A stretch of DNA of 15,951 nucleotides from CAYGGE01 sp966250865 (GTDB lineage Bacteria > Patescibacteriota > UBA1384 > CAYGGE01). Shown here in pieces: positions 7,194 through 14,529 of the stretch. Made by a program: the position numbers and the translations under genes. The notes under the pieces were generated by a model. It made no database searches, was not told the DNA's origin, and worked only from the letters and a program-made list of their open reading frames with translations. The stretch spans positions 1-15,951 of the forward strand of contig CBINIT010000024.1 in the NCBI GenBank assembly GCA_966250865.1. Reading direction: 5' to 3'. How positions within the stretch are numbered: the stretch's first letter is position 1; the number at the start of each line of letters is the position of its first letter.

Positions 7194-8942
7194 GTGAAGA
7201 GTTACTTGAGGAAGTTCCAATCATCGTTAGGGAAGTGGATCCGTACAAATCGTACGGAACTTTTTGTATTGCTGTTCTTTACCGTGATGGCCTGTATCTA
7301 TTGGTACCCGCTGCCGTTCCATCTGCGCACAGCTCAGCTTGAGTGGCCGCCAATTGATACCGCCTTTAATCAGTGGATAATTGGCTGGGGAAACCATGCG
7401 CTTACTCATTATCCCTGGCGGTTCTTTGAAGCGAACATGTTCTACCCCTTTGCCCATACGCTTGCTTGGGGTGACCACCTTTTCTCGCTCGCGATCCTCT
7501 CTCTACCTCTCATGCCGCTATTTGGAGTATTGGGAACGTACAATATCTTATTGCTTTTAACTACTACTCTTTCGGCATATGGTCTCTATCTTTTTGTATA
7601 CTACCTAACGAAAAATCGTTCGGTTAGTATTGTTGCCGGGTTATTCTGGGTCTTCAGTTCGGTTCGCATAATTGAAGCTGGCCACATACAGACCTTGGCG
7701 ACTTTTTGGATTCCTTTTGTCTTTCTCTATGTAGAGAAGGTTTACCGTGAGTATAGTGCCAAGCACATAATACTCTTTTGCTGTTTCTTCTTTTTAATGA
7801 TGGCAACGAATGTCTACATCTCGCTTTTCAGCCTACTGGCCGTAGCTACCTATATCTTCTGCCTTTTCCTCCTAAAGCGACTATCACTAAGACTACTCAT
7901 AATAATTGGGCTTGCAGCCGGCCTGACGTCAGTACTGGCGGTAATCGTTGTATACTTGCCTTCTATCCTCATACAACTGAAAGATCCGGTTATTCGGTCA
8001 GTGTATGATCAGCACGGAATCTTCGTTCATGAGCTTGAGCCTTGGGGGATAAGTAGTGGCTCCTCTTTGGCTCGGTTCTTAGCTAAATACAATATTATTC
8101 CCTATCACGGAGAAAAACTTCGACTCATCGATCCAATGCTTTTTATTTCGCTACTCATCGGAGCTGTGGTTCACTGGAGGGAGCGTCGTCAGGATGTTCG
8201 GCCCTTCATCTTTCTGCTCATCGCAATCCTGGCAATTATCGCTGCATTGGGTGTATCCATTCGAGGCTATGAAAGAGTCCTAGTTGAGAAGAATTGGCTT
8301 TTCAACCTGCTTTATGAGTATCTCCCTGGATATAAAGCACTTCGTTTTCCTATCAGGTGGTATTTTATTGCTGGCTTTTGTTTGGCAATTTTTGGTGCGT
8401 TAGGCCTGAAGCCGATACTAACTAAGCTAAATCGGACTTGGCAGGCCATTATTATCGGAGCCCTCGCTGTGTGGCTCCTCGCGACGCAGTCGCCAGCGCC
8501 AATTCATTGGCACAAAACGTATGAACTCAACGATTACCCAAGCATACAGTGGCTTGCTCGTCAGCCAGGGGAGTTTCCGATTCTTGAATTACCGATATGG
8601 GACTCTTCGATTGGGCGACACGCAGAGATTATGGAGAGTCGAAGAATGTACTTATCAACCTACCACTGGAAGCGTCGAGTGAATGGGGCAATCGCACCGT
8701 ATATCCCGAGCCAATACTATCAGAACGCTAAACTGCTCGCTAAGCTTGGCGAGGACCCCGCTGCTATTGCACTCTTGCGACAATGGGGTGTTAAGTATAT
8801 TGTTTTTACTCCAGGAGACTTTACTTTACTTGAGCGTGATGATCAGCTTGGTGTCGTTAAAGCGCGACTCGATGCCATGCCGGAATTGCAACACATAGAG
8901 TCGTTTAGCGATGCGACTATCTATCGATTGGTGGAGAAGTAG
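7194..8942 (+). CDS. Polytopic membrane protein, GT-C glycosyltransferase-like (second)
   Basis: 582 residues with an N-terminal cytoplasmic stretch, about 10-12 transmembrane helices and a soluble C-terminal part from about 440. The first extracytoplasmic loop has PIDTAFNQWIIGWGNHAL (53-70) and FYPFAHTLAWGDHLF (83-97). The pattern D-T-x4-W-x3-W-x2-H-x-L, then FYP and the D-H-L motif, recurs in a large family of bacterial membrane proteins with GT-C-like topology. D55 is a candidate catalytic acid. The C-terminal region (LAKLGEDPAAIALLRQWGVKYIVF) resembles the tail domains of such proteins. Translation starts at GTG with AGGAG (7181-7185) 8 nt upstream. The next gene, a polyprenyl-phosphate sugar synthase-like GT2, follows after 105 nt with no terminator, so they may be cotranscribed. 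Specificity is unknown. Confidence 0.65.
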   Translation: MKSYLRKFQSSLGKWIRTNRTELFVLLFFTVMACIYWYPLPFHLRTAQLEWPPIDTAFNQWIIGWGNHALTHYPWRFFEANMFYPFAHTLAWGDHLFSLAILSLPLMPLFGVLGTYNILLLLTTTLSAYGLYLFVYYLTKNRSVSIVAGLFWVFSSVRIIEAGHIQTLATFWIPFVFLYVEKVYREYSAKHIILFCCFFFLMMATNVYISLFSLLAVATYIFCLFLLKRLSLRLLIIIGLAAGLTSVLAVIVVYLPSILIQLKDPVIRSVYDQHGIFVHELEPWGISSGSSLARFLAKYNIIPYHGEKLRLIDPMLFISLLIGAVVHWRERRQDVRPFIFLLIAILAIIAALGVSIRGYERVLVEKNWLFNLLYEYLPGYKALRFPIRWYFIAGFCLAIFGALGLKPILTKLNRTWQAIIIGALAVWLLATQSPAPIHWHKTYELNDYPSIQWLARQPGEFPILELPIWDSSIGRHAEIMESRRMYLSTYHWKRRVNGAIAPYIPSQYYQNAKLLAKLGEDPAAIALLRQWGVKYIVFTPGDFTLLERDDQLGVVKARLDAMPELQHIESFSDATIYRLVEK

Positions 8943-9047
8943 AGGGAAGGTCTGCACGACAAATGTCAAAATCTATCCCTATACTTTTGTATTTGGACGT
9001 TGTTTTGAATAGTAACAAGTATCCGTCAGGAGCGATCTAGGAGCAAT

Positions 9048-9746
9048 ATGGAAGTAGAAAAAAATGTGCCTACCTTATCGGTGGTCATGCCTGTCTTTAA
9101 TGAAAAGCCAACTTTAGAAGCGATTGTCCAGCAAGTATTGGCATCGCCGCTTACGACTGAACTGATTATTGTCGATGACTGTTCAGTTGATGGCACACGG
9201 GACTTGTATAAGAAGTTTACCGATCCTCGGGTTCATATTTCGTTGCGTAAGACGAACGGTGGCAAGGGTGCAGCTTTACAGGACGGCTTCAAGCAGGCGA
9301 AGTCAGAGTACGTGATCATCCAAGATGCTGATTTGGAGTATGACCCAGCTGAATATGAAAAACTCCTGAAACCGGTCATCCAAGGTAAATCTGAGGTAGT
9401 GTATGGCTCACGATTTACCGGCGAGCATCGCAACATGTTGTTCTGGCATTGGATGGGCAACAAGTTCTTGAGCTTTATGACGAGCTTGCTCTACAATACA
9501 ACGCTTTCTGACATGGAAACCTGTTACAAGCTCATTAAGCGCGATATTTTAAATGACATGACCATTCACTCGAAGCGGTTCGATGTTGAGCCCGAGCTAA
9601 CGGCTAAGATTCTCAAAAAGGGTATCCGAATCTATGAAGTACCAATCAGCTATGCCGGTCGGGAGTTTCATGAAGGAAAAAAGATTACCTGGCGTGATGG
9701 GATTGTGGCGTTGTGGGTTCTCTTTAAGTATCGATTTGTTGACTAG
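9048..9746 (+). CDS. GT2 glycosyltransferase, dolichyl-phosphate mannose synthase-like
   Basis: 232-residue soluble family-2 glycosyltransferase close in pattern to Dpm1. It has the N-terminal nucleotide-binding strand VVMPVFNE (12-19), VDDCSVDGT (42-50), NGGKGAALQDGF (70-81), the DxD-type metal/nucleotide site QDADLEYDP (92-100), VYGSRF, and the later MGNKFLSFMTSLLYNTTLSDMETCYKLIKR block typical of polyprenyl-phosphate sugar synthases. Family members transfer one sugar from GDP- or UDP-sugar to polyprenyl phosphate at the cytoplasmic membrane face. There is no C-terminal GtrA-like or membrane domain. AGGAG (9039-9043) lies 4 nt before the ATG. The gene sits between a GT-C-like gene and an ArnE-like gene, which supports a lipid-linked sugar pathway. 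Confidence 0.88.
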   Translation: MEVEKNVPTLSVVMPVFNEKPTLEAIVQQVLASPLTTELIIVDDCSVDGTRDLYKKFTDPRVHISLRKTNGGKGAALQDGFKQAKSEYVIIQDADLEYDPAEYEKLLKPVIQGKSEVVYGSRFTGEHRNMLFWHWMGNKFLSFMTSLLYNTTLSDMETCYKLIKRDILNDMTIHSKRFDVEPELTAKILKKGIRIYEVPISYAGREFHEGKKITWRDGIVALWVLFKYRFVD

Positions 9747-9748
9747 CA

Positions 9749-9780
9749 AAAAAAAGAGCCGGGTGACCGGCTCTTTTTTT
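9749..9780. terminator. Bidirectional intrinsic terminator
   Basis: AAAAAAAGAGCCGG (9749-9762) pairs perfectly with CCGGCTCTTTTTTT (9767-9780) around a GTGA loop. The flanking A and T runs make it work on both strands, between the convergent GT2 and ArnE-like genes. Confidence 0.93.
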
Positions 9781-9799
9781 GGAGAGATCGATTGGTTGA

Positions 9800-10156
9800 T
9801 TATTTGTGACTGAAGGAGAGGATCGATACGCCAACAATGATCAGGATAATGCCGAAGATTTTTGTTGGGGTGAGCAGCTCACCGAAGATGAAGTGGGCAC
9901 CGATCGCGACCATGACGTAGGCAAGGGAGATAATCGGATAGGCGACAGAGACGTTGACTTTTGTCAGGACATAGATAAAGACGAAGAAGCCGAGGCCGAG
10001 CAGGGCTAGGCCGCCAATGGTGTAGGGATTGAGGGCGGCAAGGAGCCCGCTTTTAGTGCTCGCTTCAATGATATTTGAGCCTTTCTTGAGCAGGAGGTTG
10101 GCGGCTGCATTAAAGAAGGCTACGAGCACCAATAAGAGAAAAGAAGTTTGTGTCAT
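9800..10156 (-). CDS. Small four-helix transporter, EamA/SMR superfamily, ArnE-like
   Basis: 118 residues with four predicted transmembrane helices (about 4-22, 42-64, 70-92 and 97-115), the size of SMR proteins and of ArnE/ArnF flippase subunits. The third and fourth helices hold AYPIISLAYVMVAIGAHFIFGE and GIILIIVGV, typical of the superfamily. The membrane-embedded glutamate that EmrE-type drug pumps carry in helix 1 is not seen: the region reads VAFFNAAANLLLKKG. With the neighbouring GT2, this favours movement of a polyprenyl-phosphate-linked sugar over multidrug export; that is an inference. No Shine-Dalgarno sequence precedes the ATG, and a -10 box ends 6 nt upstream, so a leaderless transcript is predicted. 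Confidence 0.75.
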   Translation of the reverse strand: MTQTSFLLLVLVAFFNAAANLLLKKGSNIIEASTKSGLLAALNPYTIGGLALLGLGFFVFIYVLTKVNVSVAYPIISLAYVMVAIGAHFIFGELLTPTKIFGIILIIVGVSILSFSHK

Positions 10157-10162
10157 GAAGGT

Positions 10163-10190
10163 ATTGTATCATGCCTCAACGTAGACACAA
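10163..10190 (-). promoter_or_regulatory. Promoter placing transcription start at the ArnE-like start codon
   Basis: On the minus strand: TTGTGT (10190-10185), a 16-nt spacer and TACAAT (10168-10163). With the usual -7 position at 10163, +1 falls on the A of the ATG at 10156. Confidence 0.55.
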
Positions 10191-10221
10191 CTCTGAGGCG
10201 AGAGCAGAATGTAAAGAAAAC

Positions 10222-10250
10222 TTGACATTTATGTTAAGAATTTATACAGT
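10222..10250 (+). promoter_or_regulatory. Strong promoter for clpP
   Basis: Consensus TTGACA (10222-10227), a 17-nt spacer and TACAGT (10245-10250). TATACA at 10243 is an alternative -10 with a 15-nt spacer. The leader is about 33 nt. No heat-shock operator such as CIRCE is visible around it. Confidence 0.75.
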
Positions 10251-10289
10251 AGATGAGACATTTACCAATGAAGGGGAGAAGGAGAACCC

Positions 10290-10916
10290 GTGGATATTCA
10301 AAATAATTATCTGGTCCCCATGGTCATCGAAAAGACGCAGTTTGGTGAGCGCTCGTACGACATCTACTCACGGTTACTCAAAGACCGAATCATTTTTCTC
10401 GGTACGCCGATTGATGATAATGTAGCCAATATCATTGCGGCTCAGCTGCTCTTCTTAGAAAGCGAAGACCCAAACAAAGATATTAGCCTCTATATCAATA
10501 GCCCCGGAGGAGTGGTGACGGCCGGTATGGCGATCTACGACACGATGCAGTACATTAAGCCCGATGTGGCGACAATCTGCGTAGGTCAGGCGGCTTCGGC
10601 TGCGGCGGTGCTCTTGGCTGCGGGTGCGAAAGGCAAGCGCTTTGCTTTGCCAAATGCTCGTGTCATGATCCACCAAGTACTTGGTGGGGCAGAGGGTCAG
10701 GCAACCGATGTTGAGATCCGAACCCGTGAAATGCTTCGCGTCAAACATGCCTTAAATGAGATCATGGCGAAGCACACTGGAAAGACGCCGGAGCAGATTA
10801 ACAAAGACACTGATCGTGACTACTTCATGGACGCACTTGAAGCGCGAGACTACGGACTAGTTGACGCCGTTATGGAGAAACAGCCGGCCATTGTTGAGCC
10901 GAAGCCTAAGAAATAA
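10290..10916 (+). CDS. clpP: ATP-dependent Clp protease proteolytic subunit ClpP
   Basis: Serine peptidase that forms the tetradecameric chamber used by ClpX/ClpC-type unfoldases. Its 208 residues are a normal length. The catalytic triad is Ser103 (GQAASAAAVLL), His128 (VMIHQVLGG) and Asp177 (DTDRDYFM); the intervals of 25 and 49 residues equal those of E. coli ClpP. The oxyanion-loop motif INSPGG is at 70-74 and the C-terminal EARDYGLVDAVM is standard. Small oddity: the usual ASMG after the nucleophile elbow reads ASAA. Translation starts at GTG after AAGGAGA with about 4 nt spacing. The gene is a single unit between a consensus promoter and a terminator, with no clpX beside it. Confidence 0.97.
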   Translation: MDIQNNYLVPMVIEKTQFGERSYDIYSRLLKDRIIFLGTPIDDNVANIIAAQLLFLESEDPNKDISLYINSPGGVVTAGMAIYDTMQYIKPDVATICVGQAASAAAVLLAAGAKGKRFALPNARVMIHQVLGGAEGQATDVEIRTREMLRVKHALNEIMAKHTGKTPEQINKDTDRDYFMDALEARDYGLVDAVMEKQPAIVEPKPKK

Positions 10917-10927
10917 TCGACTTGACT

Positions 10928-10961
10928 GAAAATTCCCTCCTTATCCGAGGGAATTTTCTTT
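10928..10961 (+). terminator. Intrinsic terminator after clpP
   Basis: GAAAATTCCCTC (10928-10939) pairs perfectly with GAGGGAATTTTC (10947-10958) around a 7-nt loop, and the second arm and following bases are T-rich. It lies 12 nt after the clpP stop. Confidence 0.88.
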
Positions 10962-10971
10962 AATTTCTCCA

Positions 10972-11000
10972 TTGTGCTTCGTTTCGAGAATCGCTAGACT
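10972..11000 (+). promoter_or_regulatory. Promoter for the GH1-like gene
   Basis: TTGTGC (10972-10977), a 17-nt spacer and TAGACT (10995-11000). Predicted start is near 11007, immediately ahead of AAGGAGG (11013-11019). Confidence 0.6.
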
Positions 11001-11048
11001 GGAAGAAAGGAAAAGGAGGCGTCTATCTGGCCTATTGAGACAATTCGA

Positions 11049-12329
11049 ATGGTTGCGACGCAGCCGCAGCGAGGCATCTTTTTAACTGGTATCGAAGGTT
11101 CTGACCCCTACGTTGACGGAACTCGTCGTAACCAACTCAAGGAAGCCCACGACTTTTACTTGAACTACGAGTCGCGGCTTAAACGGATTCGCGAGCTTGG
11201 TATTACCTGGCTTCGTTTTGGCGTACCGTACTCGCAGGCGCATCCAGCAAAAGACGTCTACGATTTCGAGTTTTTCGACAAAGTAGTGAAGAAGTGTGAT
11301 GAGCTTGGTATTACGATTATGGCTGACCTGCTGCACTTTGGCTTGCCTGATTGGCTTCATGAAGAGCATAAAGACACGCCGCATTTTCAAAACAACTTTT
11401 TTCCGGCTGAATTCGCCAAATACGCCAAATTTTTTGCCAAGCGCTATCCAAAGATTACGTACTATACATTGGTTAACGAGCCTTTCGTGACCGCCTTTCT
11501 TTCTGCCAAGCTTGGTCTATGGAACGAACAGCTAGCCGGTAAAGGCTGGGAAGATGATCACTACTTTGTTCGAGCAGCGGCCAATATTGCCAAAGCGGCG
11601 ATCTTGGCTCGGAAAGCTATTGACCATGTTTGGAAAGAAGAGGGAAGACCTGATGAGCCGATTTATCTCCAGAACGAAAGTTTTGAATTAGCGATAGCCG
11701 TACCCGGAAGTTATCGAGAAGTAGAAGCTCGACGATTTAATGTTCGTCGTTTTACGTTGCTCGATCTTATCTTGGGCAATAACGATGAGGAGATGCGCGA
11801 GTATCTCCTCTCTCAGGGGCTCAATGCGGCTGAATATGACTGGTTTATGGAGCATGGAACAACGAAAGGGACGATCCTTGGCATCGATCACTACCCGTGG
11901 TGCATTCATGAGTTTCATCAAGACCATACGGTCGATCACGATATCACTAAACCGTATCGTCTGTTTGAATTGATTGAAGAGTACTGGAAACGCTACCCAC
12001 TGCCGATGTTGCACACTGAGGTAAACGCTAAAGCCGAGAGCTCTATCGCTATGTGTCAGCAAACGTACGACATCTTGGCCAAACTCCGCCAAGAGGGATA
12101 TCCGGTGCTGGGCATGGCCTGGTATGGCGACGATGTACAGATTGGTTGGGAGTCGATTCTCAAAGGGGAAAAGGGGTTTGATGAGTATCCTGTCGGCTTG
12201 TTCTATAAGGGCGAGCCGCAGCCCGTAGCTGATCTGTTTGGTGAATTGGCTGAAAAGGGGTTGCCACAATTTGACCATCGGGATCCGGCGCTTCGTATGA
12301 AGAAAACGCTCACTGTTGCCAAAGAATGA
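11049..12329 (+). CDS. GH1-like (clan GH-A) glycosidase
   Basis: 426 residues, near the usual 440-480 for family 1. It is a probable (beta/alpha)8 retaining glycosidase without signal peptide, so likely cytoplasmic. TLVNEP (140-145) fits the GH1 acid/base motif TxNEP, with Glu144 as acid/base. LHTEVNA (321-327) fits the nucleophile motif (I/V)TENG, with Glu324. ITWLRFGVPYSQAHP (52-66) and LLHFGLPDWL (94-103) match early barrel strands, and GIDHYP (278-283) lies where family members have G-x-NYY. Substrate is unknown; the nucleophile motif departs from ENG, so it may belong to a divergent subgroup. No Shine-Dalgarno fits ATG 11049. A strong AAGGAGG (11013-11019) points to a start near 11025 (ATC) with the frame open; see findings. 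It ends in TGA TGA. Confidence 0.8.
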   Translation: MVATQPQRGIFLTGIEGSDPYVDGTRRNQLKEAHDFYLNYESRLKRIRELGITWLRFGVPYSQAHPAKDVYDFEFFDKVVKKCDELGITIMADLLHFGLPDWLHEEHKDTPHFQNNFFPAEFAKYAKFFAKRYPKITYYTLVNEPFVTAFLSAKLGLWNEQLAGKGWEDDHYFVRAAANIAKAAILARKAIDHVWKEEGRPDEPIYLQNESFELAIAVPGSYREVEARRFNVRRFTLLDLILGNNDEEMREYLLSQGLNAAEYDWFMEHGTTKGTILGIDHYPWCIHEFHQDHTVDHDITKPYRLFELIEEYWKRYPLPMLHTEVNAKAESSIAMCQQTYDILAKLRQEGYPVLGMAWYGDDVQIGWESILKGEKGFDEYPVGLFYKGEPQPVADLFGELAEKGLPQFDHRDPALRMKKTLTVAKE

Positions 12330-12333
12330 TGAA

Positions 12334-12362
12334 TGTACAGATTCGACCTCAGGCTGTATACT
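12334..12362 (+). promoter_or_regulatory. Promoter for the carboxypeptidase-regulatory-like gene
   Basis: TGTACA (12334-12339), a 17-nt spacer and TATACT (12357-12362), starting 5 nt after the GH1-like stop. Predicted start is near 12369, which rules out translation starts upstream of that point from this promoter. Confidence 0.55.
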
Positions 12363-12383
12363 AGAGAGCGAATGGAGGGAACG

Positions 12384-13547
12384 GTGATACAGCAGCTACT
12401 ATCCAGTTTTCAGAAACGTAATGCTTTAACTCGCATTGCTTTTTTATTTGTTCTCCTGTTGTTGAGCTTTGCCAGTCTACCTAGCCGTCTTTTTGCCGTT
12501 GAGCTTACCGAAGTAGAAGTCAATAATATGACGGTTTCCTGTATCGGTATTGACCCGCCGGCTTCTTGTAGCGAACATGCCTCACCTGGCCGAAAAGTCC
12601 TCAACTTCCTGACGGGTAACCAGCCCGTCTCGGTTGAGGCGGCTGTTGGCGTGGCTGTTTCGGCGCCAACTGCTGCGACGGTAGTAGCCGGAGCGGCGCC
12701 GACCTTTCTTGGGACTATTCTGCAGTCCTTGCTCAACGTACCCAACTTCTTCTCAACGCTTTGGTTTCAGTTTCTCTACTTTGTTGGTTTGCGAAAGCGT
12801 CACCGCCCGTGGGGGAGAGTCCTCGATAGCGTTACCGGTCAACCCATCGCTGATGCCGCGGTATTCCTTTTGTCCGACCAAGCAGGTGGTGGAAAGAAAG
12901 TAGTAGAAAAGAGCGTGACTGATCGCGAAGGTCGCTACGGCTTTCTCGTTTCGCCTGGTCAATACTACTTCTCGGTTAACCGGTCTGGCTATACTTTCCC
13001 GACTCAAATTTTGACCTCAGCTACTATCTATCGTGGGGCCAGTTTTGCGATCGAGAATGAGAAGACCGTGACCCTTGATCTCTATTGTGATCCGGCAGAA
13101 GCGACATCGCCTTGGATTATTGGCATCCGCAAGATTGCGCTTGCTGCATTGTGGCTGCGTTTACCCCTGTTGGCTTTTGGTACCGCGATCTCGGTGTACG
13201 GTCTTATTAAGGACGTTATTCCGTTAAATGTACTTCTGGTCGTTATCTACGCGGTACTTTGGGTTAACGAGATCATTGGCTTCGATCGTTCACGCAACAC
13301 GCTGCGTATTGTTGACGAGCGTCAGCGACCGCTGCCGTTTGCCATCTTCCGATTACTTGACCACAAGAATAGTAACGTTGTGGCAACGAAGGTAACCGAT
13401 CGTCACGGTGAGGCCTACGTGCTCGTGCCGTCTGGTGAATATGTACTTCAAGTCCCAACGCCAAAAAATCCTCAGGGCTCAACAGCCGAGGTGAAGCTGC
13501 CTCGTGGGGTAGCCGCGCGCAATATGACGGTCAGTATCGAGTACTAG
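12384..13547 (+). CDS. Secreted/membrane protein with two carboxypeptidase-regulatory-like domains
   Basis: 387 residues from GTG 12384, chosen because GGAGGG (12374-12379) fits it and because the promoter's predicted start (about 12369) excludes the upstream in-frame ATG at 12333. ATG 12372 is an alternative. A signal peptide or anchor helix (FLFVLLLLSFASLPSRLFA) comes first, then a short extracytoplasmic part with two Cys, a hydrophobic stretch, and a beta-sandwich domain (WGRVLDSVTGQPIADAAVFLL, then TDREGRYGFLVSPGQYYFSV). Two membrane helices follow, then a second similar domain (LRIVDERQRPLPFAIFRLL, then TDRHGEAYVLVPSGEYVLQV). The G-x-(V/I)-x-D-x2-T-G-x-P-I and TDREGRYGF patterns are those of CarboxypepD_reg/CNA-B-like modules. 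I associate this mix of helices and modules with CPR surface proteins; its function is unknown. Confidence 0.75.
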   Translation: MIQQLLSSFQKRNALTRIAFLFVLLLLSFASLPSRLFAVELTEVEVNNMTVSCIGIDPPASCSEHASPGRKVLNFLTGNQPVSVEAAVGVAVSAPTAATVVAGAAPTFLGTILQSLLNVPNFFSTLWFQFLYFVGLRKRHRPWGRVLDSVTGQPIADAAVFLLSDQAGGGKKVVEKSVTDREGRYGFLVSPGQYYFSVNRSGYTFPTQILTSATIYRGASFAIENEKTVTLDLYCDPAEATSPWIIGIRKIALAALWLRLPLLAFGTAISVYGLIKDVIPLNVLLVVIYAVLWVNEIIGFDRSRNTLRIVDERQRPLPFAIFRLLDHKNSNVVATKVTDRHGEAYVLVPSGEYVLQVPTPKNPQGSTAEVKLPRGVAARNMTVSIEY

Positions 13548-13558
13548 AGATAAAATCC

Positions 13559-13646
13559 TAAATTCCAAGCTCAAATGACTAATCAAATCCCAATAGTCCA
13601 AGGACTATAACAGTACTGGTTATTGGTATTTTGGATCTGGGGTTTA
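13559..13646. repeat. Hairpin-forming dispersed-type repeat between convergent genes
   Basis: The 25-nt ends (13559-13583 and 13622-13646) are inverted relatives: 16 of 25 positions match and several others would pair as G-U in RNA. The left end begins TAAATTCCAAGC and the right end closes with TCTGGGGTTTA. In the centre ATAGTCC-AA-GGACTAT (13593-13608) is a perfect dyad, followed by CAGTACTG. Such AATTCCAA / TTGGAATT-style intergenic repeats are frequent in CPR genomes (from memory). It may act as the shared transcription terminator for the two convergent genes, since no ordinary terminator is visible here. Confidence 0.55.
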
Positions 13647-13651
13647 CTCAA

Positions 13652-14395
13652 TTATTCTTCGCTATCGTGTTGACCAACAGGGTAGGAGAGGGCTGACGGA
13701 TCGTAAATCGGTCCGTTTTTGGCAATGTGGAGATGATGTTTTAACCAAAAGAAAATGAGGCGGAGACGGCCGGTCTTACGGAGACGTCTTGGCGATGAGA
13801 GAAGATAGGGCCAGGCGAAAAAGGCGTAACGCGCGCCGGCAGCGATCATGCGTTCCCCGTAATCGATATCTTCAGCAAACACCAGGCGTTCGTTGAAGCC
13901 GCCAATTTTCTTGTGCAGTGATTTTTGCGTAACGATGAAAGAGCCCGGAATGATCGGGTAAAAGGGCCAAGCAATGAGGAGGTAGGTCTGGACTGCGGCG
14001 GCAAAAAGGTAGTCCCAAACGTTCGGCTTCACGGGGAGGTGCATTGTGGTGGCGACAAGCGGCTGTTTGAGGTGGCGTTTTCCAGCCATATGACGGAGGA
14101 ATGATTTTGGCAACGTCATATCGGCGTCAATGAACAGTATGTGCTCATGTCTGGCGAGTTTAGCGCCGAGGTTTCGCTGCGTACTTACGCCGCGTTCTGA
14201 GCGGACAATACGAAACTCGTTGAATCGGTGGGCAAATCGTTTAGCTACTTTAATTGTCTTGTCGGTAGAATTGCCATCAACAACGATAACTTGAAGCCGT
14301 CCAGGGTAGTCCTGTTCAGCTAGGGATCGCAGAAGTCGAGGGAGGTATCGCTCTTCGTTTAGGGTTGGAATGATGATTGAGAGGGCAGTAATCAC
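13652..14395 (-). CDS. GT2 family glycosyltransferase
   Basis: 247 residues with a GT-A fold: nucleotide-binding start IIPTLNEE (8-15), VVDGNSTDKT (38-47), RNLGAKLA (74-81), DxD-type site FIDADMTLP (88-96), a hydrophobic segment at about 128-150 that may be a membrane-associated helix, and the acceptor-side motif FNERLVFAEDIDYGERM (167-183) with Glu175-Asp176 as candidate base. It fits general cell-surface sugar transferases rather than the Dpm1 type of the other GT2 here; donor and acceptor are unknown. The start is GTG, with no convincing Shine-Dalgarno. A -10 box ends exactly 6 nt upstream, so a leaderless mRNA is predicted. It is transcribed in the same direction as the lipoprotein gene but separated from it by a terminator. 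Confidence 0.85.
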   Translation of the reverse strand: MITALSIIIPTLNEERYLPRLLRSLAEQDYPGRLQVIVVDGNSTDKTIKVAKRFAHRFNEFRIVRSERGVSTQRNLGAKLARHEHILFIDADMTLPKSFLRHMAGKRHLKQPLVATTMHLPVKPNVWDYLFAAAVQTYLLIAWPFYPIIPGSFIVTQKSLHKKIGGFNERLVFAEDIDYGERMIAAGARYAFFAWPYLLSSPRRLRKTGRLRLIFFWLKHHLHIAKNGPIYDPSALSYPVGQHDSEE

Positions 14396-14401
14396 GGACC
14401 C

Positions 14402-14430
14402 ATCGTATGCGAATGTGCATTGACTGTCAA
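14402..14430 (-). promoter_or_regulatory. Promoter placing transcription start at the GT2 start codon
   Basis: On the minus strand: consensus TTGACA (14430-14425), a 17-nt spacer and TACGAT (14407-14402). The predicted +1 is 14395, the first base of the GTG start codon. The -35 box lies in the dyad TTGACTGTCAA (14420-14430). Confidence 0.65.
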
Positions 14431-14469
14431 TCTATACTAGCCAAGGGATTGGAGCAGCATTTAGCGAAC

Positions 14470-14504
14470 AAAAAACCGGGGTACGCATGTGCTGCGCACC
14501 CCGG
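14470..14504 (-). terminator. Intrinsic terminator after the lipoprotein gene
   Basis: On the minus strand CCGGGGTGCGC (14504-14494) pairs with GCGTACCCCGG (14486-14476) through one G-U pair, with a 7-nt loop, and is followed by TTTTTT (14475-14470). It begins 26 nt after the lipoprotein stop codon. Confidence 0.9.
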
Positions 14505-14529
14505 CCGAGCCACTTCAGACCACCTGATA

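Noticed and set aside
11688..12278. 196-codon minus-strand frame inside the GH1-like gene
   Set aside because: Antisense shadow of a conserved gene with catalytic motifs; no promoter or start signal.
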